A stretch of DNA of 64,000 bases. It comes from RH-AL1 sp965198485. Its GTDB lineage: Bacteria; Pseudomonadota; Alphaproteobacteria; Rhizobiales; Beijerinckiaceae. The notes under the pieces were generated by a model, which saw only the letters and a program-made list of their open reading frames with translations, did no database searches and was not told where the DNA came from. Below are positions 35,349 through 43,750 of this stretch, one piece after another. The stretch spans positions 1,922,001-1,986,000 of the forward strand of contig CBDAPQ010000005.1 in the NCBI GenBank assembly GCA_965198485.1, given 5' to 3'. A program made the position numbers and the translations under genes. Each line of letters begins with the position of its first letter. Position 1 is the first letter of the stretch.

Positions 35349-35678
35349 TCAGGTCGCGTCGAGCTGCGTCGCGATGGCGAGCTCCACCTCGGCGAACGCC
35401 GTCACGAGCTCAGGATAAAGCGTGCGGCGGCCGGCCGCGTCGGCGTCGCCGTAGCGCTGCATCAAATCGGCCCCGACGCGGGCACCGATCCCTTGGCATG
35501 AGCCCTTGAGGAGATGGGCGGTCGCGGCCTGCGCGGCGGGATCGAGATCGGGCAGCCTCGGCAACAGCCGAGACGCCTGCTCGACGAACATCACCACGAC
35601 CTCGCGCGCGAGTGCCGCGTCGCCGAAAGTCTGAGCGTCGAGGAAGGCGAGATCGAGCGCCGTATCGGCGCCGCTCAC
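35349..35678 (-). CDS. Stand-alone Hpt (histidine phosphotransfer) domain protein
   Basis: 109 residues. The phosphorylatable His is His55 in AHLLKGSCQGIGA, with the HxxKG motif (Lys58, Gly59) of Hpt domains; the rest is a helical bundle. Hpt proteins shuttle phosphoryl groups between receiver domains in phosphorelays. No kinase is adjacent. It is divergent from the giant GPR-like gene, and the 162 bp between them hold two palindromes. The alpha-specific phosphotransferase ChpT is larger and dimeric, so this is a different protein. Confidence 0.88.
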   Translation of the reverse strand: MSGADTALDLAFLDAQTFGDAALAREVVVMFVEQASRLLPRLPDLDPAAQAATAHLLKGSCQGIGARVGADLMQRYGDADAAGRRTLYPELVTAFAEVELAIATQLDAT

Positions 35679-35712
35679 GACCGGGACATGGTGAAGGCTC
35701 CGTTAACGACGT

Positions 35713-35736
35713 TTGGCAATGCGTTGCCAAGCTTGG
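35713..35736. promoter_or_regulatory. Overlapping palindromes between hpt and the GPR-like gene
   Basis: TTGGCAA-TGCG-TTGCCAA (35713-35730) has perfect 7-bp arms, and CCAAGCTTGG (35727-35736) is a perfect 10-bp palindrome sharing its right edge. GTTAAC occurs on both sides (about 35702 and 35774). Position between divergent genes suggests a shared operator. The TTAAC sequences do not form a clear CtrA TTAA-N7-TTAA box. Confidence 0.45.
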
Positions 35737-35840
35737 TTTCTTTCAAGCAGCGCCTTCTGTAGAGTGATGTTGGTTAACAGGTTGTGTTTGGGTCGGCGCA
35801 CCGCGGCGGGGTGCGCGCGGCCGGTGTGACGAGGCGCGGA

Positions 35841-38800
35841 ATGGCCAACCCCTCAAAAGCTCAGGATCCTGCGGCTGCGGCTCTCTCGGCGATCGAGGAA
35901 GCCCTGAACCTCGGCGCCATTCACGATGCCGAGGTGCCGCCTTTGACGGCCGAGCGACCCGATGACAAGGCGAAGGACGATCCGGCGCTTCTCTCGAAGC
36001 CTGCCGGGGAGGGGCGCGGCCTTGAGATCTCCTCCAACGACCGCATGCATCCGCTGCTCGCCCCCAGCACGCGCCGTCGCGAAACCCGCGCCCGCTTGCC
36101 GTCCGCCGAGAACGACGCCGAGCTTTTCCCCCGCCTCGATGCCCCATTGGCACCGTCGCCGGAACCCGTCGCCGCGCCCGCGCCACCGTCGCTCGACATC
36201 GCGTCAGACCGCCGCCCCGATCGCCCGGCCGTGCGGCCCGCCGTGGCGCCCGCCAACGACGACAAGGAGAGTGTCGGCGCTATCCTGCGCACGCTTCAGG
36301 CGCGTCCCTCGGACACGCCCATGATCGTCGCCGGGCTCGCCGCCGTCCTGTGGATCGCGGTCTGCGGCATCTACCTCTACGCCGATCGGGGCGAGTTCGC
36401 CGGCTCGAGCCTGCTGCAGCCCAAGGTCGCGCTGGTGCTGCTCGCCGTGGTCGGTCCGCTGCTGTTCTTCTTCATGACCGCGGCGCTCGTGCGCCGGGCT
36501 CAGGAGGTGCGGCTCACCGCCCGCTCCATGCTGCAGGTCGCCATGCGCCTCTCCGAGCCGGAGGCCATCGCCACCGAGCAGGTGGTGACGCTCTCCCAGG
36601 CCATCCGCCGCGAGATCGCCTCCATGGGCGATGGCATCGAGCGGGCGCTCGCCCGCGCCGGCGAGCTGGAGACGCTGGTGCGCTCCGAGGTGTCCAACAT
36701 CGAACGTTCGTTCGGCGACAACGAGCGCCGCGTGCGCTCGCTCATTGACGAGCTCTCCTCCGAGCGCGAGGCCATCGTCGGCAATGCCGAGAAGGTGCGC
36801 GGCGCCATCGCCGGGGCCCACGAGACGCTCTCGCGCGACCTCGAGGGCATCCAGGGCGCGCTCGCCACAACCCTCTCGGAAGCCGGCGAGCGCGTCGCCG
36901 CCTCGCTCGGCGGCAAGGGCGAGGAGATCCGCGCGGCGCTGATCGGTGCCGGCGACAGCCTGACCTCGAACATCGGCGCGAGCGGCGAGGATCTCCTGGC
37001 GCGCCTCCGGGCCGCCACGGACGGCGTCGCCGCCGCGATCGACGAGCGCACCGACGCCATCGAGGGCAAGCTCGCCGCCGCCGGGGAGACCCTCGTCAAC
37101 GACCTCGGGCTGCGCACCGACGCGATCGTCGCCCGCCTCGACGAGACCGGCACCCGCATCTCCGACGAGATCGTCTCGCGCGGCGACACCCTCGCCGTCC
37201 GTCTCGCAGAGACCGGCGATCGCCTCCACGACGTGGTCGCCATCCACGGCAACGAGCTCCACGGCAGCCTCGGCGAGATGGGCGAGCGCATTGCCGGCAT
37301 GATCGGCGAGCGCACGGAAGCCGCGCGCGCCCTGTTCGATCAGTCGCACGGCGACCTTGCCAGCCTGCTCGAGGAGAGCCACGGCAAGGTGCACGCCCGC
37401 TTCGAGGAGCACGGTGCCGCGCTGCACGGCCGTTTCCAGCAGACCGCCGACGAGATCGCCAACACGCTGACCTCTCACACGGAGGGTTTGAACGACCAAT
37501 TGGCGGCGACCGCGGCGCACACGACAGGTGCCCTCGACGAGCACGGCGAGGTTCTCCAGGCGCGTTTAGCCGAAGCTGCCGCGGCGTCGCTCGCCCTGCT
37601 GGCGAGCCACACGGACCACCTGCACGAGCGCCTCGCCGCGACCACCGACGAGACCGCTTGCGCGCTGACCGCCCATGGCGACGCGCTCGGCGAGCGGCTT
37701 GCCGCCGCCAATGCCGCGCTGACCGCCCATCACGAGGAGATGCACGGCCGCCTCGCCGCCACCGCAGAGGACGCTGTCGCGACCCTGAACGCCGGCACGC
37801 AGCATCTGCACGAGCGCCTGGAGCAGGTCGCTGCCGAGACGGCTGGCGCACTCGACTCTCACGCCGCCGGCTTCCACGAGCGCATGGTTTCTGCGAACGC
37901 CGCGCTCGTCGCCCATCACGAGGAGATGCACGGCCGCCTCGCCACCACAGCAGAGGATGCCGTCGCGGCCCTGACCGCCGGCACGGAGCACCTGAACGAG
38001 CGAATGGAGCAGGTCGCGGCCGAAACGGCCGGCGCGCTCGACTCCCATGCCGCCGGCTTCCACGAGCGCATGGAGACCGCCAACGCCGCCCTTCTGGCGC
38101 ACCAGCAGGAGCTTCAGGGGCGCATCGCCGCCGCAACCGCCGAGACCACGGAGGCTTTGTCGGCGCACGGCACCGACATGCACGAGCGCCTCGCCGCCAC
38201 CGCCAGCGACGCCATCGCCGCGCTGGCGCAGCACACCGACACGCTGCAGGAGCGGATCGGCGGTGTCGCGCACGAGGCCTTGGCCGCTTTCGCCGGACAC
38301 ACCGACGCGGTGCACGACAGGCTCAACGCGCTTTCCGCGGAGACGACGGCGGCGTTGGACGAGCACACCGGAGCCATGCACGAGCGCCTGGTCGACACGG
38401 CGCAGCAGACCATCGGCGCGCTGACCGAGCACACCCAGAGCATGCACGAGCGCCTTGAGGCCACGGCCGCCGACACCTTGGCCGCGCTCGACCATCATTC
38501 CGGCAGCGTCGTCGAGCGCCTGGACACCGTGTCACGCGAGACCATCGAGGGCCTTGGAAGCCGCACCGCCGAGCTCGAGGCGCTGCTGCTCGCGACCTCC
38601 ACCGGTGCGGTTGCCGCGCTGGACCACCATTCCATCACCCTGCACGAGCAGCTCGCAGCCCGGACGGCGGAGACCACGTCCGCGCTCGACGCCCATCGCG
38701 AAGCATTGACCGCCCAGCTCGGTGGCGTGACCGGCGACACGCTGGCCGCGCTCGACGGCCACGCCAAAGCCATGCACGAGCGCTTGAACGAGGTCGCGGA

Positions 38801-41800
38801 AGGCGCGGTGCAGAACCTTTCCGGCCACCTCGACGCCATGCACGAGCAACTCGCCGGCAATGCCGAGGCGACCGCCGGCGCGCTGGGGCAGCATGCCGAA
38901 GCGCTGCAGGAAGGCTTCGTTGCCAACACCCGCGCCGCTATTTCGAGCCTAGCCGGAGAAGTCGAGGCGATCAACGCTCGCTTCGCCGACATCGCGGCCG
39001 AGTCGATCGCCGCCATCGCCACCCACGGCGAGCGTATCAACGAGGCGCTGTCGACGCGCCTGCAAGCCTTCCACGACACCTTCGTGGGCGAGGGCGGGGC
39101 CGCCGCCGACCGGCTCGGCGGCCATGCCGAGCGCTTCAACGCGACGCTGGCCGATCGGCTCGGCGCCATCGAGAACACCTTCTCGATCCAGGGCACCGAG
39201 CTGCACCAAAAGCTGGGCGTACGTCTCGAGGAGGCGACCGGCGTCGTCGAGCGCCAGATCGCCGAAATCGAGGGCCGCGCCGTGGAGCGCGCACACACCA
39301 TCGCCGCGACGCTCGAAGGGCTTGTCGCGCGCATCGACACCGGATTGGAGGCCCGCGGCAAGTCGATCAACGACGCGCTCGCCGCCCGCACCATCGAGAT
39401 CGCCCGCACGCTGTCCGACGGTGGCCGCGAGGTCACAGAGGCGCTCGACGCGCGCCACGCCGATATCGGCGAGGTCTTCTCGTCGCGTTCCGCCGCCATC
39501 GGCGAGCAGCTCGACGGCCATATCGCGCGGCTCAACGAGCGGGTCATCGGGCCGCTCAGCCTGATCGCCTCGGCGCTCGACGAGAAGGGCAGGGCGCTGA
39601 CCTCGAGCCTCATCGACCGCGCTGGCGCCATCGACGGCATGCTGACCCAGCACGCCGGGACGCTGTCGGCCACGCTCGATCGCGAGGCGAGCGAGCTGCG
39701 CACCCTCGTCGCCAAGGGCGTCACCGAGATCGACGAGCTCCTCGCCGGCCGCGCCATGCAGATCGGGACGACGCTTACCGGGCGCGTCGCCGACATCGCC
39801 GCGGCACTCGACGCCCGCCTTGCCGCCATAGAGGAAGCGCTGGGTCGGCGCGGCCAACAGCTCGTGGACGCGCTGGCGGAACGCGGCGGCGCCGTGGCGG
39901 CCGAGATGACCAGCGTCGGCGAGATCGTGTCTCAGACCATCGCTCAGCGCGGTCAGCTCATCGTCGAGCACCTCGGTCAGCGTCAGGCCGACCTGACCGG
40001 CGCGCTCGACCGCTCCGCCGCCCACATCAAGACGGTGGTGGACGGCAGCGTGAGTCATTCGGTTCAGTCGCTGATCGATCGCCAGCAGAGCTTCTCCGAG
40101 ACGATCGACGGCCTCGCCGCGCGACTCAGGGAGCGCGTCGAGGGTAGCGTCGCCGGCGCGCTGCAGCATATCGAAAGCCGCAACGCCGCGATGATCGAGG
40201 CGGTCGAGCGTTCGCGCTCCGGCCTCCAGGAGACGGTGGAGGGCAGCGTCGGCGGCTCCGTGCAGGCGTTGCTCGCCGCTAACGACACGTTGCGCACGCA
40301 GCTCGGCGGCGTGATCGACCGGCTCGGCAGCTCCAGCGCGCAGCTCGAGAAGATGATCGCCAGCGCCAACGACAACGTCGGCGTCTTCGATCGCACGCTC
40401 GGCGAGCGCGTCGACCAGCTCCAGGGTGCGCTTGAGCGCGTCACCGGATCGGTTGCGCAGATGAACGAGGACGCCGGCCGCACGCTGGCCGACGCCGGCG
40501 GCGTGGCCGACCGGCTCGCCGGGCAGCACGACGCGCTGCGCGTGCAATCGCAGGCGCTCGCCGCCACCGGAGGCGACCTCGAGAAGCGGCTGGGCGAACG
40601 TCACGTCCAGCTCGCCGCGCTGCTCGTGACGGTCAGCGCGAAGCACGAGGACTTCGAGGCGGTAATGACCTCGTTCGCCGGGCTGATCGAGGACAGCTTC
40701 CGCAAGGCCGAGTCTCGAGCCCGCGACATCGGCACCTTCCTCGCCGAGAACTCGCAGTCCTCAACCGCGATGATCGACGAGCAGTTCAATGCGATCCGCA
40801 CCAATTCCGGCAAGGAGCGCGAACGGCTGGCGGCGGCGCTGCGCCAGGCCTACGATCAGGCGGCCGAGGAGATCGAGGGCATCTTCGGCCAGTCGACACA
40901 GCGCTTCCAGCAGGCTTCGGAAGAGATGCGCGGCCTGTCGCGCACCATCCAGGAGGAACTCGCGGCGACCCGCGAGGAGGTGCGCCGCAACGCCGCCGAG
41001 CTGCCGCGCGAGACGGCGGAGCAAGCGCTGGCCATGCGCCGCGTGATGGCCGACCAGATCAAGGCGCTCGCCGAGCTTACGGAGATCGTCTCCCGCTCCG
41101 GTCGCTCGCTGGACCTGGCGCTTCCGGAGACCAGTGCGCCGGTGTATGAGGCGCGCGCGAACGTGGCCACTCCCGCGCCTTCGTCATTATTGCAGTCGGC
41201 TGAGCGTCAGATCGAGCGCCGGCCCGAGGTGCCCGCGGTCGCCGAGGCGCCGCCGCGCCAGGCGGAGGCCGTGCGCGAGCCGGAGTCGCTGCGGCCTTCG
41301 CTGGCGGAGGAGGTGCCCGCCTCCGCCAAGAAGGCGCCGCCCCAGGCGCGCCTCGAAGCACCCCGCCCGCCCCCGATTTCCGACGCGGCGCGGACGGGTG
41401 GCCGTACTCAGCAGCAGGGTTGGCTCAGCGACCTGCTCGCCCGCGCCTCGGCGGAGGAGGAGCGGCGTCAACCCGCGGCACCCGTCGCCCGCCCCAACGG
41501 GAGCAGCGGCAACGGCGCCGCTCCGCTGGAGGCGATCTCCACCGATATCGCGCGGATGATCGACGGCGCGGCCGCCAACGACGCCTGGGAAAGATATCGC
41601 CGCGGCGACGACGACGCCTTCGACGCCTCGATCTATACCGGCCGCGGAGCACAGACGTTCGAGGAGATTGGTCGCCGCTACAAGGCCGATGGCGAGTTCC
41701 GTACGACGGTGGACCGCTACGTCCAGGAGTTCGAACGCCTGCTCTCGCAGATCCAGCACGACGACCCGGATGATCGCATGCTGCGCGGCTACCTCGGTTC

Positions 41801-41855
41801 GGACAGCGGCAAGGTCTACACTATGCTTGCCCACGCCTCGGGCCGCCTGGCTTAA
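35841..41855 (+). CDS. Giant coiled-coil membrane protein resembling growth pole ring protein GPR/RgsE
   Basis: 2004 residues from ATG 35841. Residues 1-155 are Pro/Ala-rich and probably disordered. Two membrane helices follow, about 161-182 (MIVAGLAAVLWIAVCGIYLY) and 195-217 (KVALVLLAVVGPLLFFFMTA). Nearly all the rest is helical, with an array of 22-residue apolipoprotein-A/E-like repeats of form LHERLAATAxETxxALxxHxxx at about 550-1030. The C-terminus (about 1860-2004) holds a globular region (YTGRGAQTFEEIGRRYKADGEF). Agrobacterium GPR and Sinorhizobium RgsE are about the same size, have the same layout and build a ring at the growing pole that is required for rod shape. The family assignment is by architecture and recall, not alignment. 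Confidence 0.8.
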   Translation: MANPSKAQDPAAAALSAIEEALNLGAIHDAEVPPLTAERPDDKAKDDPALLSKPAGEGRGLEISSNDRMHPLLAPSTRRRETRARLPSAENDAELFPRLDAPLAPSPEPVAAPAPPSLDIASDRRPDRPAVRPAVAPANDDKESVGAILRTLQARPSDTPMIVAGLAAVLWIAVCGIYLYADRGEFAGSSLLQPKVALVLLAVVGPLLFFFMTAALVRRAQEVRLTARSMLQVAMRLSEPEAIATEQVVTLSQAIRREIASMGDGIERALARAGELETLVRSEVSNIERSFGDNERRVRSLIDELSSEREAIVGNAEKVRGAIAGAHETLSRDLEGIQGALATTLSEAGERVAASLGGKGEEIRAALIGAGDSLTSNIGASGEDLLARLRAATDGVAAAIDERTDAIEGKLAAAGETLVNDLGLRTDAIVARLDETGTRISDEIVSRGDTLAVRLAETGDRLHDVVAIHGNELHGSLGEMGERIAGMIGERTEAARALFDQSHGDLASLLEESHGKVHARFEEHGAALHGRFQQTADEIANTLTSHTEGLNDQLAATAAHTTGALDEHGEVLQARLAEAAAASLALLASHTDHLHERLAATTDETACALTAHGDALGERLAAANAALTAHHEEMHGRLAATAEDAVATLNAGTQHLHERLEQVAAETAGALDSHAAGFHERMVSANAALVAHHEEMHGRLATTAEDAVAALTAGTEHLNERMEQVAAETAGALDSHAAGFHERMETANAALLAHQQELQGRIAAATAETTEALSAHGTDMHERLAATASDAIAALAQHTDTLQERIGGVAHEALAAFAGHTDAVHDRLNALSAETTAALDEHTGAMHERLVDTAQQTIGALTEHTQSMHERLEATAADTLAALDHHSGSVVERLDTVSRETIEGLGSRTAELEALLLATSTGAVAALDHHSITLHEQLAARTAETTSALDAHREALTAQLGGVTGDTLAALDGHAKAMHERLNEVAEGAVQNLSGHLDAMHEQLAGNAEATAGALGQHAEALQEGFVANTRAAISSLAGEVEAINARFADIAAESIAAIATHGERINEALSTRLQAFHDTFVGEGGAAADRLGGHAERFNATLADRLGAIENTFSIQGTELHQKLGVRLEEATGVVERQIAEIEGRAVERAHTIAATLEGLVARIDTGLEARGKSINDALAARTIEIARTLSDGGREVTEALDARHADIGEVFSSRSAAIGEQLDGHIARLNERVIGPLSLIASALDEKGRALTSSLIDRAGAIDGMLTQHAGTLSATLDREASELRTLVAKGVTEIDELLAGRAMQIGTTLTGRVADIAAALDARLAAIEEALGRRGQQLVDALAERGGAVAAEMTSVGEIVSQTIAQRGQLIVEHLGQRQADLTGALDRSAAHIKTVVDGSVSHSVQSLIDRQQSFSETIDGLAARLRERVEGSVAGALQHIESRNAAMIEAVERSRSGLQETVEGSVGGSVQALLAANDTLRTQLGGVIDRLGSSSAQLEKMIASANDNVGVFDRTLGERVDQLQGALERVTGSVAQMNEDAGRTLADAGGVADRLAGQHDALRVQSQALAATGGDLEKRLGERHVQLAALLVTVSAKHEDFEAVMTSFAGLIEDSFRKAESRARDIGTFLAENSQSSTAMIDEQFNAIRTNSGKERERLAAALRQAYDQAAEEIEGIFGQSTQRFQQASEEMRGLSRTIQEELAATREEVRRNAAELPRETAEQALAMRRVMADQIKALAELTEIVSRSGRSLDLALPETSAPVYEARANVATPAPSSLLQSAERQIERRPEVPAVAEAPPRQAEAVREPESLRPSLAEEVPASAKKAPPQARLEAPRPPPISDAARTGGRTQQQGWLSDLLARASAEEERRQPAAPVARPNGSSGNGAAPLEAISTDIARMIDGAAANDAWERYRRGDDDAFDASIYTGRGAQTFEEIGRRYKADGEFRTTVDRYVQEFERLLSQIQHDDPDDRMLRGYLGSDSGKVYTMLAHASGRLA
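37702..38109 (+). repeat. 186-bp near-tandem coding repeats within the GPR-like gene
   Basis: The segment around CATCACGAGGAGATGCACGG recurs at 37728 and 37914, and in degenerate form at 38100, with a spacing of 186 bp (62 codons). Each unit encodes two 22-residue repeats and one 18-residue repeat (MHGRL..., LHERL..., FHERM...). The first two units are alike at nucleotide level, which points to recent duplication inside an older 22-mer array. Confidence 0.75.
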
Positions 41856-41934
41856 GATTGCCCTATGGTGAGCCGCGTGTTCTCGGGATTGTGCACAATG
41901 TAGGCAGATTGCGCTTGCTCCATTCTGCGGCATC

Positions 41935-41976
41935 CCCCTCCTCGTGGTGAGCATCCGTCACCGCTTTTAGGAGGGG
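41935..41976. other. Two-tier stem-loop downstream of the GPR-like gene
   Basis: An outer stem pairs CCCCTCCT (41935-41942) with AGGAGGGG (41969-41976); an inner stem pairs GGTGA (41946-41950) with TCACC (41958-41962) around a 7-nt loop. It starts 80 bp after the stop codon. It could be a terminator (no T-run on the top strand), a processed RNA element or a 3'-end stabiliser. Confidence 0.45.
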
Positions 41977-42190
41977 CGAGATCGTCGGGCGCGCCTGGCC
42001 CGAGCGTGGTCTATCGGAGTGCGATATCCAGGGAACCTCGGCCGACGAGCTGCTCATCACCGCGCAGATCTTCGACCAGGAGGCGCGGCGGCGCTCATCT
42101 CACTCGTCGCCGACGCGCGCGAGAGTTTGGGAGCGCGACGCGCGGCAGCGTGATCGAGCCCCGGCATGCATCGAGGTCGGCTCGATCGCA
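41977..42190 (+). other. Coding-like remnant without start codon
   Basis: The rest of the 335-bp stretch 41856-42190 has no intact gene. A forward frame through about 41971-42110 reads EIVGRAWPERGLSECDIQGT then SADELLITAQIFDQEARRRS, which looks like real protein sequence with GC-rich third positions, but there is no start codon upstream in frame and it runs on into antisense of the aminotransferase. It may be a degraded gene end. I recognise no family. Confidence 0.3.
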
Positions 42191-43363
42191 TCACGCGGCT
42201 CGCGCCGCAAACCACGGGACCATCCGCGCGATCGCGTCCTCGACCTCCATCGTCGAGACGGCGAAGCTGAAGCGGACGAAGCGATGGCCTTCGACGGGAT
42301 CGAAGTCGATGCCGGGTGCGACGACCACGCCGGTGTCGGTCAGGAGGTCGCGGCAGAATGCGAAGCTATTTCGCGTCATGTGGCCGATGTCCGCGTAAAG
42401 GTAGAAGGCGCCGTCGGGCGGCGCGACCTCGCCGAGGCCGAGGCGAGGCAGCGCGTCGAGCATCAGCGCGCGGTTGGCGCGGTAGCTTGCGACGTGGCCG
42501 TCGAGTTCGTCCGCGCAATCCATGGCGGCGAGCCCTGCGTGCTGGCTGAGCGAGGGCGCGGTGAGGAAGAAGTTGGCGCAGTAGGCGCGGGCGCGGGCAC
42601 TCTCGTCGTCCGCCGCGACGAGCCAGCCGAGCCGCCAGCCGGCCATGGAGAAGTATTTCGAGAAGCTGTTGATCACCGTGGCGCGCGGCTCGAACTCCAG
42701 CATCGAGTGGGTCGTCTCACCGTAGCTCAGCCCATGGTAGATCTCGTCGGAGATGATGCGAATGCGGCGCGCGCGGCAGATATCGGTGATGGCGGAGAGG
42801 CCGGCTGCGGGAATGATGGTGCCGGTCGGGTTGGCCGGGCTCGCCACGATGACGCCGGCCGGCGCCGGCTCCAGCGCCGCGATCTGCGCCGCATCCAGGC
42901 CGAAGCGGGTCTCGACCCCGCAGGCGATCTCGACGGGCACGAGGTGCAGCGCGCGGAGCACGTTGCGGTAGGCGACGTAGCCCGGCCTGGCGAGTGCCAC
43001 GCGGTCCCCCGGGTGGAACAGCGTCGAGAGCGCCAGCAGCAGCGCCGGTGAAGCACCGGCGGTGATGAGGATGCGCTCGGGCTCGATGGCGAGACCGTGG
43101 AGGTCGTGATAGCGCCGCGCGATGGCCGCGCGCAGCGGTGCGCTCTCCCAATAGCCCATGCCGTCGCTGGCGAGCACACGTTGCGCCGCACTGATCGCCG
43201 CGGCCGGCGCGCCCGTGGAGGGTTGGCCAAACTCCATGTGGATGATCGAGCGCCCCTCGGCCTTCAAATCGTGCGCGAGCCGGCTGAGCGCGATGGCGTG
43301 GAACGGGGCGACCTCGGCGTCGCGAAAGTCGGCGGCTCCGGGCTCGCTGGTCTCCTCGGACAT
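42191..43363 (-). CDS. Class I/II PLP-dependent aminotransferase
   Basis: 390 residues from ATG 43363; a reading from 43399 is possible. Fold-type I markers are MEFGQPSTGAP, ITAGASPALLLALSTLF, SPANPTGTI, IISDEIYHGLSY, the PLP lysine in NSFSKYFSMAGWRLGW, and RFSFAVS near the end. It resembles aspartate/aromatic aminotransferase-like enzymes of the AAT family; substrate cannot be set from sequence. No biosynthetic partner gene is adjacent. It reads leftwards and stands alone. Confidence 0.9.
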   Translation of the reverse strand: MSEETSEPGAADFRDAEVAPFHAIALSRLAHDLKAEGRSIIHMEFGQPSTGAPAAAISAAQRVLASDGMGYWESAPLRAAIARRYHDLHGLAIEPERILITAGASPALLLALSTLFHPGDRVALARPGYVAYRNVLRALHLVPVEIACGVETRFGLDAAQIAALEPAPAGVIVASPANPTGTIIPAAGLSAITDICRARRIRIISDEIYHGLSYGETTHSMLEFEPRATVINSFSKYFSMAGWRLGWLVAADDESARARAYCANFFLTAPSLSQHAGLAAMDCADELDGHVASYRANRALMLDALPRLGLGEVAPPDGAFYLYADIGHMTRNSFAFCRDLLTDTGVVVAPGIDFDPVEGHRFVRFSFAVSTMEVEDAIARMVPWFAARAA

Positions 43364-43442
43364 TCTCTCAACCTCGGCCCCGGGCTCGGCGAACAACATT
43401 CATCCGCTGCACATGTGGCGAGACAAACCTCAGGAGACCATC

Positions 43443-43532
43443 ATGCGCAACCTTCTCACCGCCTCCACCATCGCCGCAGCCGTTCTCGGCAGTGCCGCCC
43501 CGCAGGCTTTCGCCGGGACATACGAGGCGTGA
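43443..43532 (+). CDS. Short signal-peptide-like ORF, possibly a broken exported-protein gene
   Basis: ATG 43443 follows CAGGAG and encodes 29 residues, MRNLLTASTIAAAVLGSAAP then QAFAGTYEA, a textbook Sec signal with an AFA cleavage site. TGA at 43530-43532 ends it, but the same frame stays open with GC-rich third positions to a TGA at 43698-43700 (GDTFVTSGEDVPFAAAGTAV...). So this is either a tiny exported peptide or a gene broken at a TGA that could have been TGG. No family recognised. Confidence 0.4.
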   Translation: MRNLLTASTIAAAVLGSAAPQAFAGTYEA

Positions 43533-43750
43533 GGCGACACCTTCGTCACGAGCGGTGAGGACGTCCCTTTCGCGGCCGCGGGCACGGCTGTCCGCGCGCT
43601 GGGTGAATTCGGTGTCCCAGGCCCTGGCGCCCCAGCATCAGCCGCTTCGCGTCAGGCTGCCACTCGGTCCACTCGCACGCTGATGACATGGCTCGATTGA
43701 TGATCGCCGAAGGGAGACCGTCGGCGATCCTCGCGCTGGTGTCTTCACCG

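Noticed and set aside
35700..35780. CtrA binding site from the two GTTAAC sequences
   Set aside because: The TTAA-N7-TTAA spacing is not met.
37481..38930. CRISPR-like periodicity in the giant gene
   Set aside because: The repeats are coding 22-mers (66 bp) in one long frame with variable positions, not identical repeats with unique spacers.
38949..40646. Reverse-strand frames opposite the giant repeat gene
   Set aside because: They reflect the repeat codon pattern of the sense gene; no independent start signals or domains.
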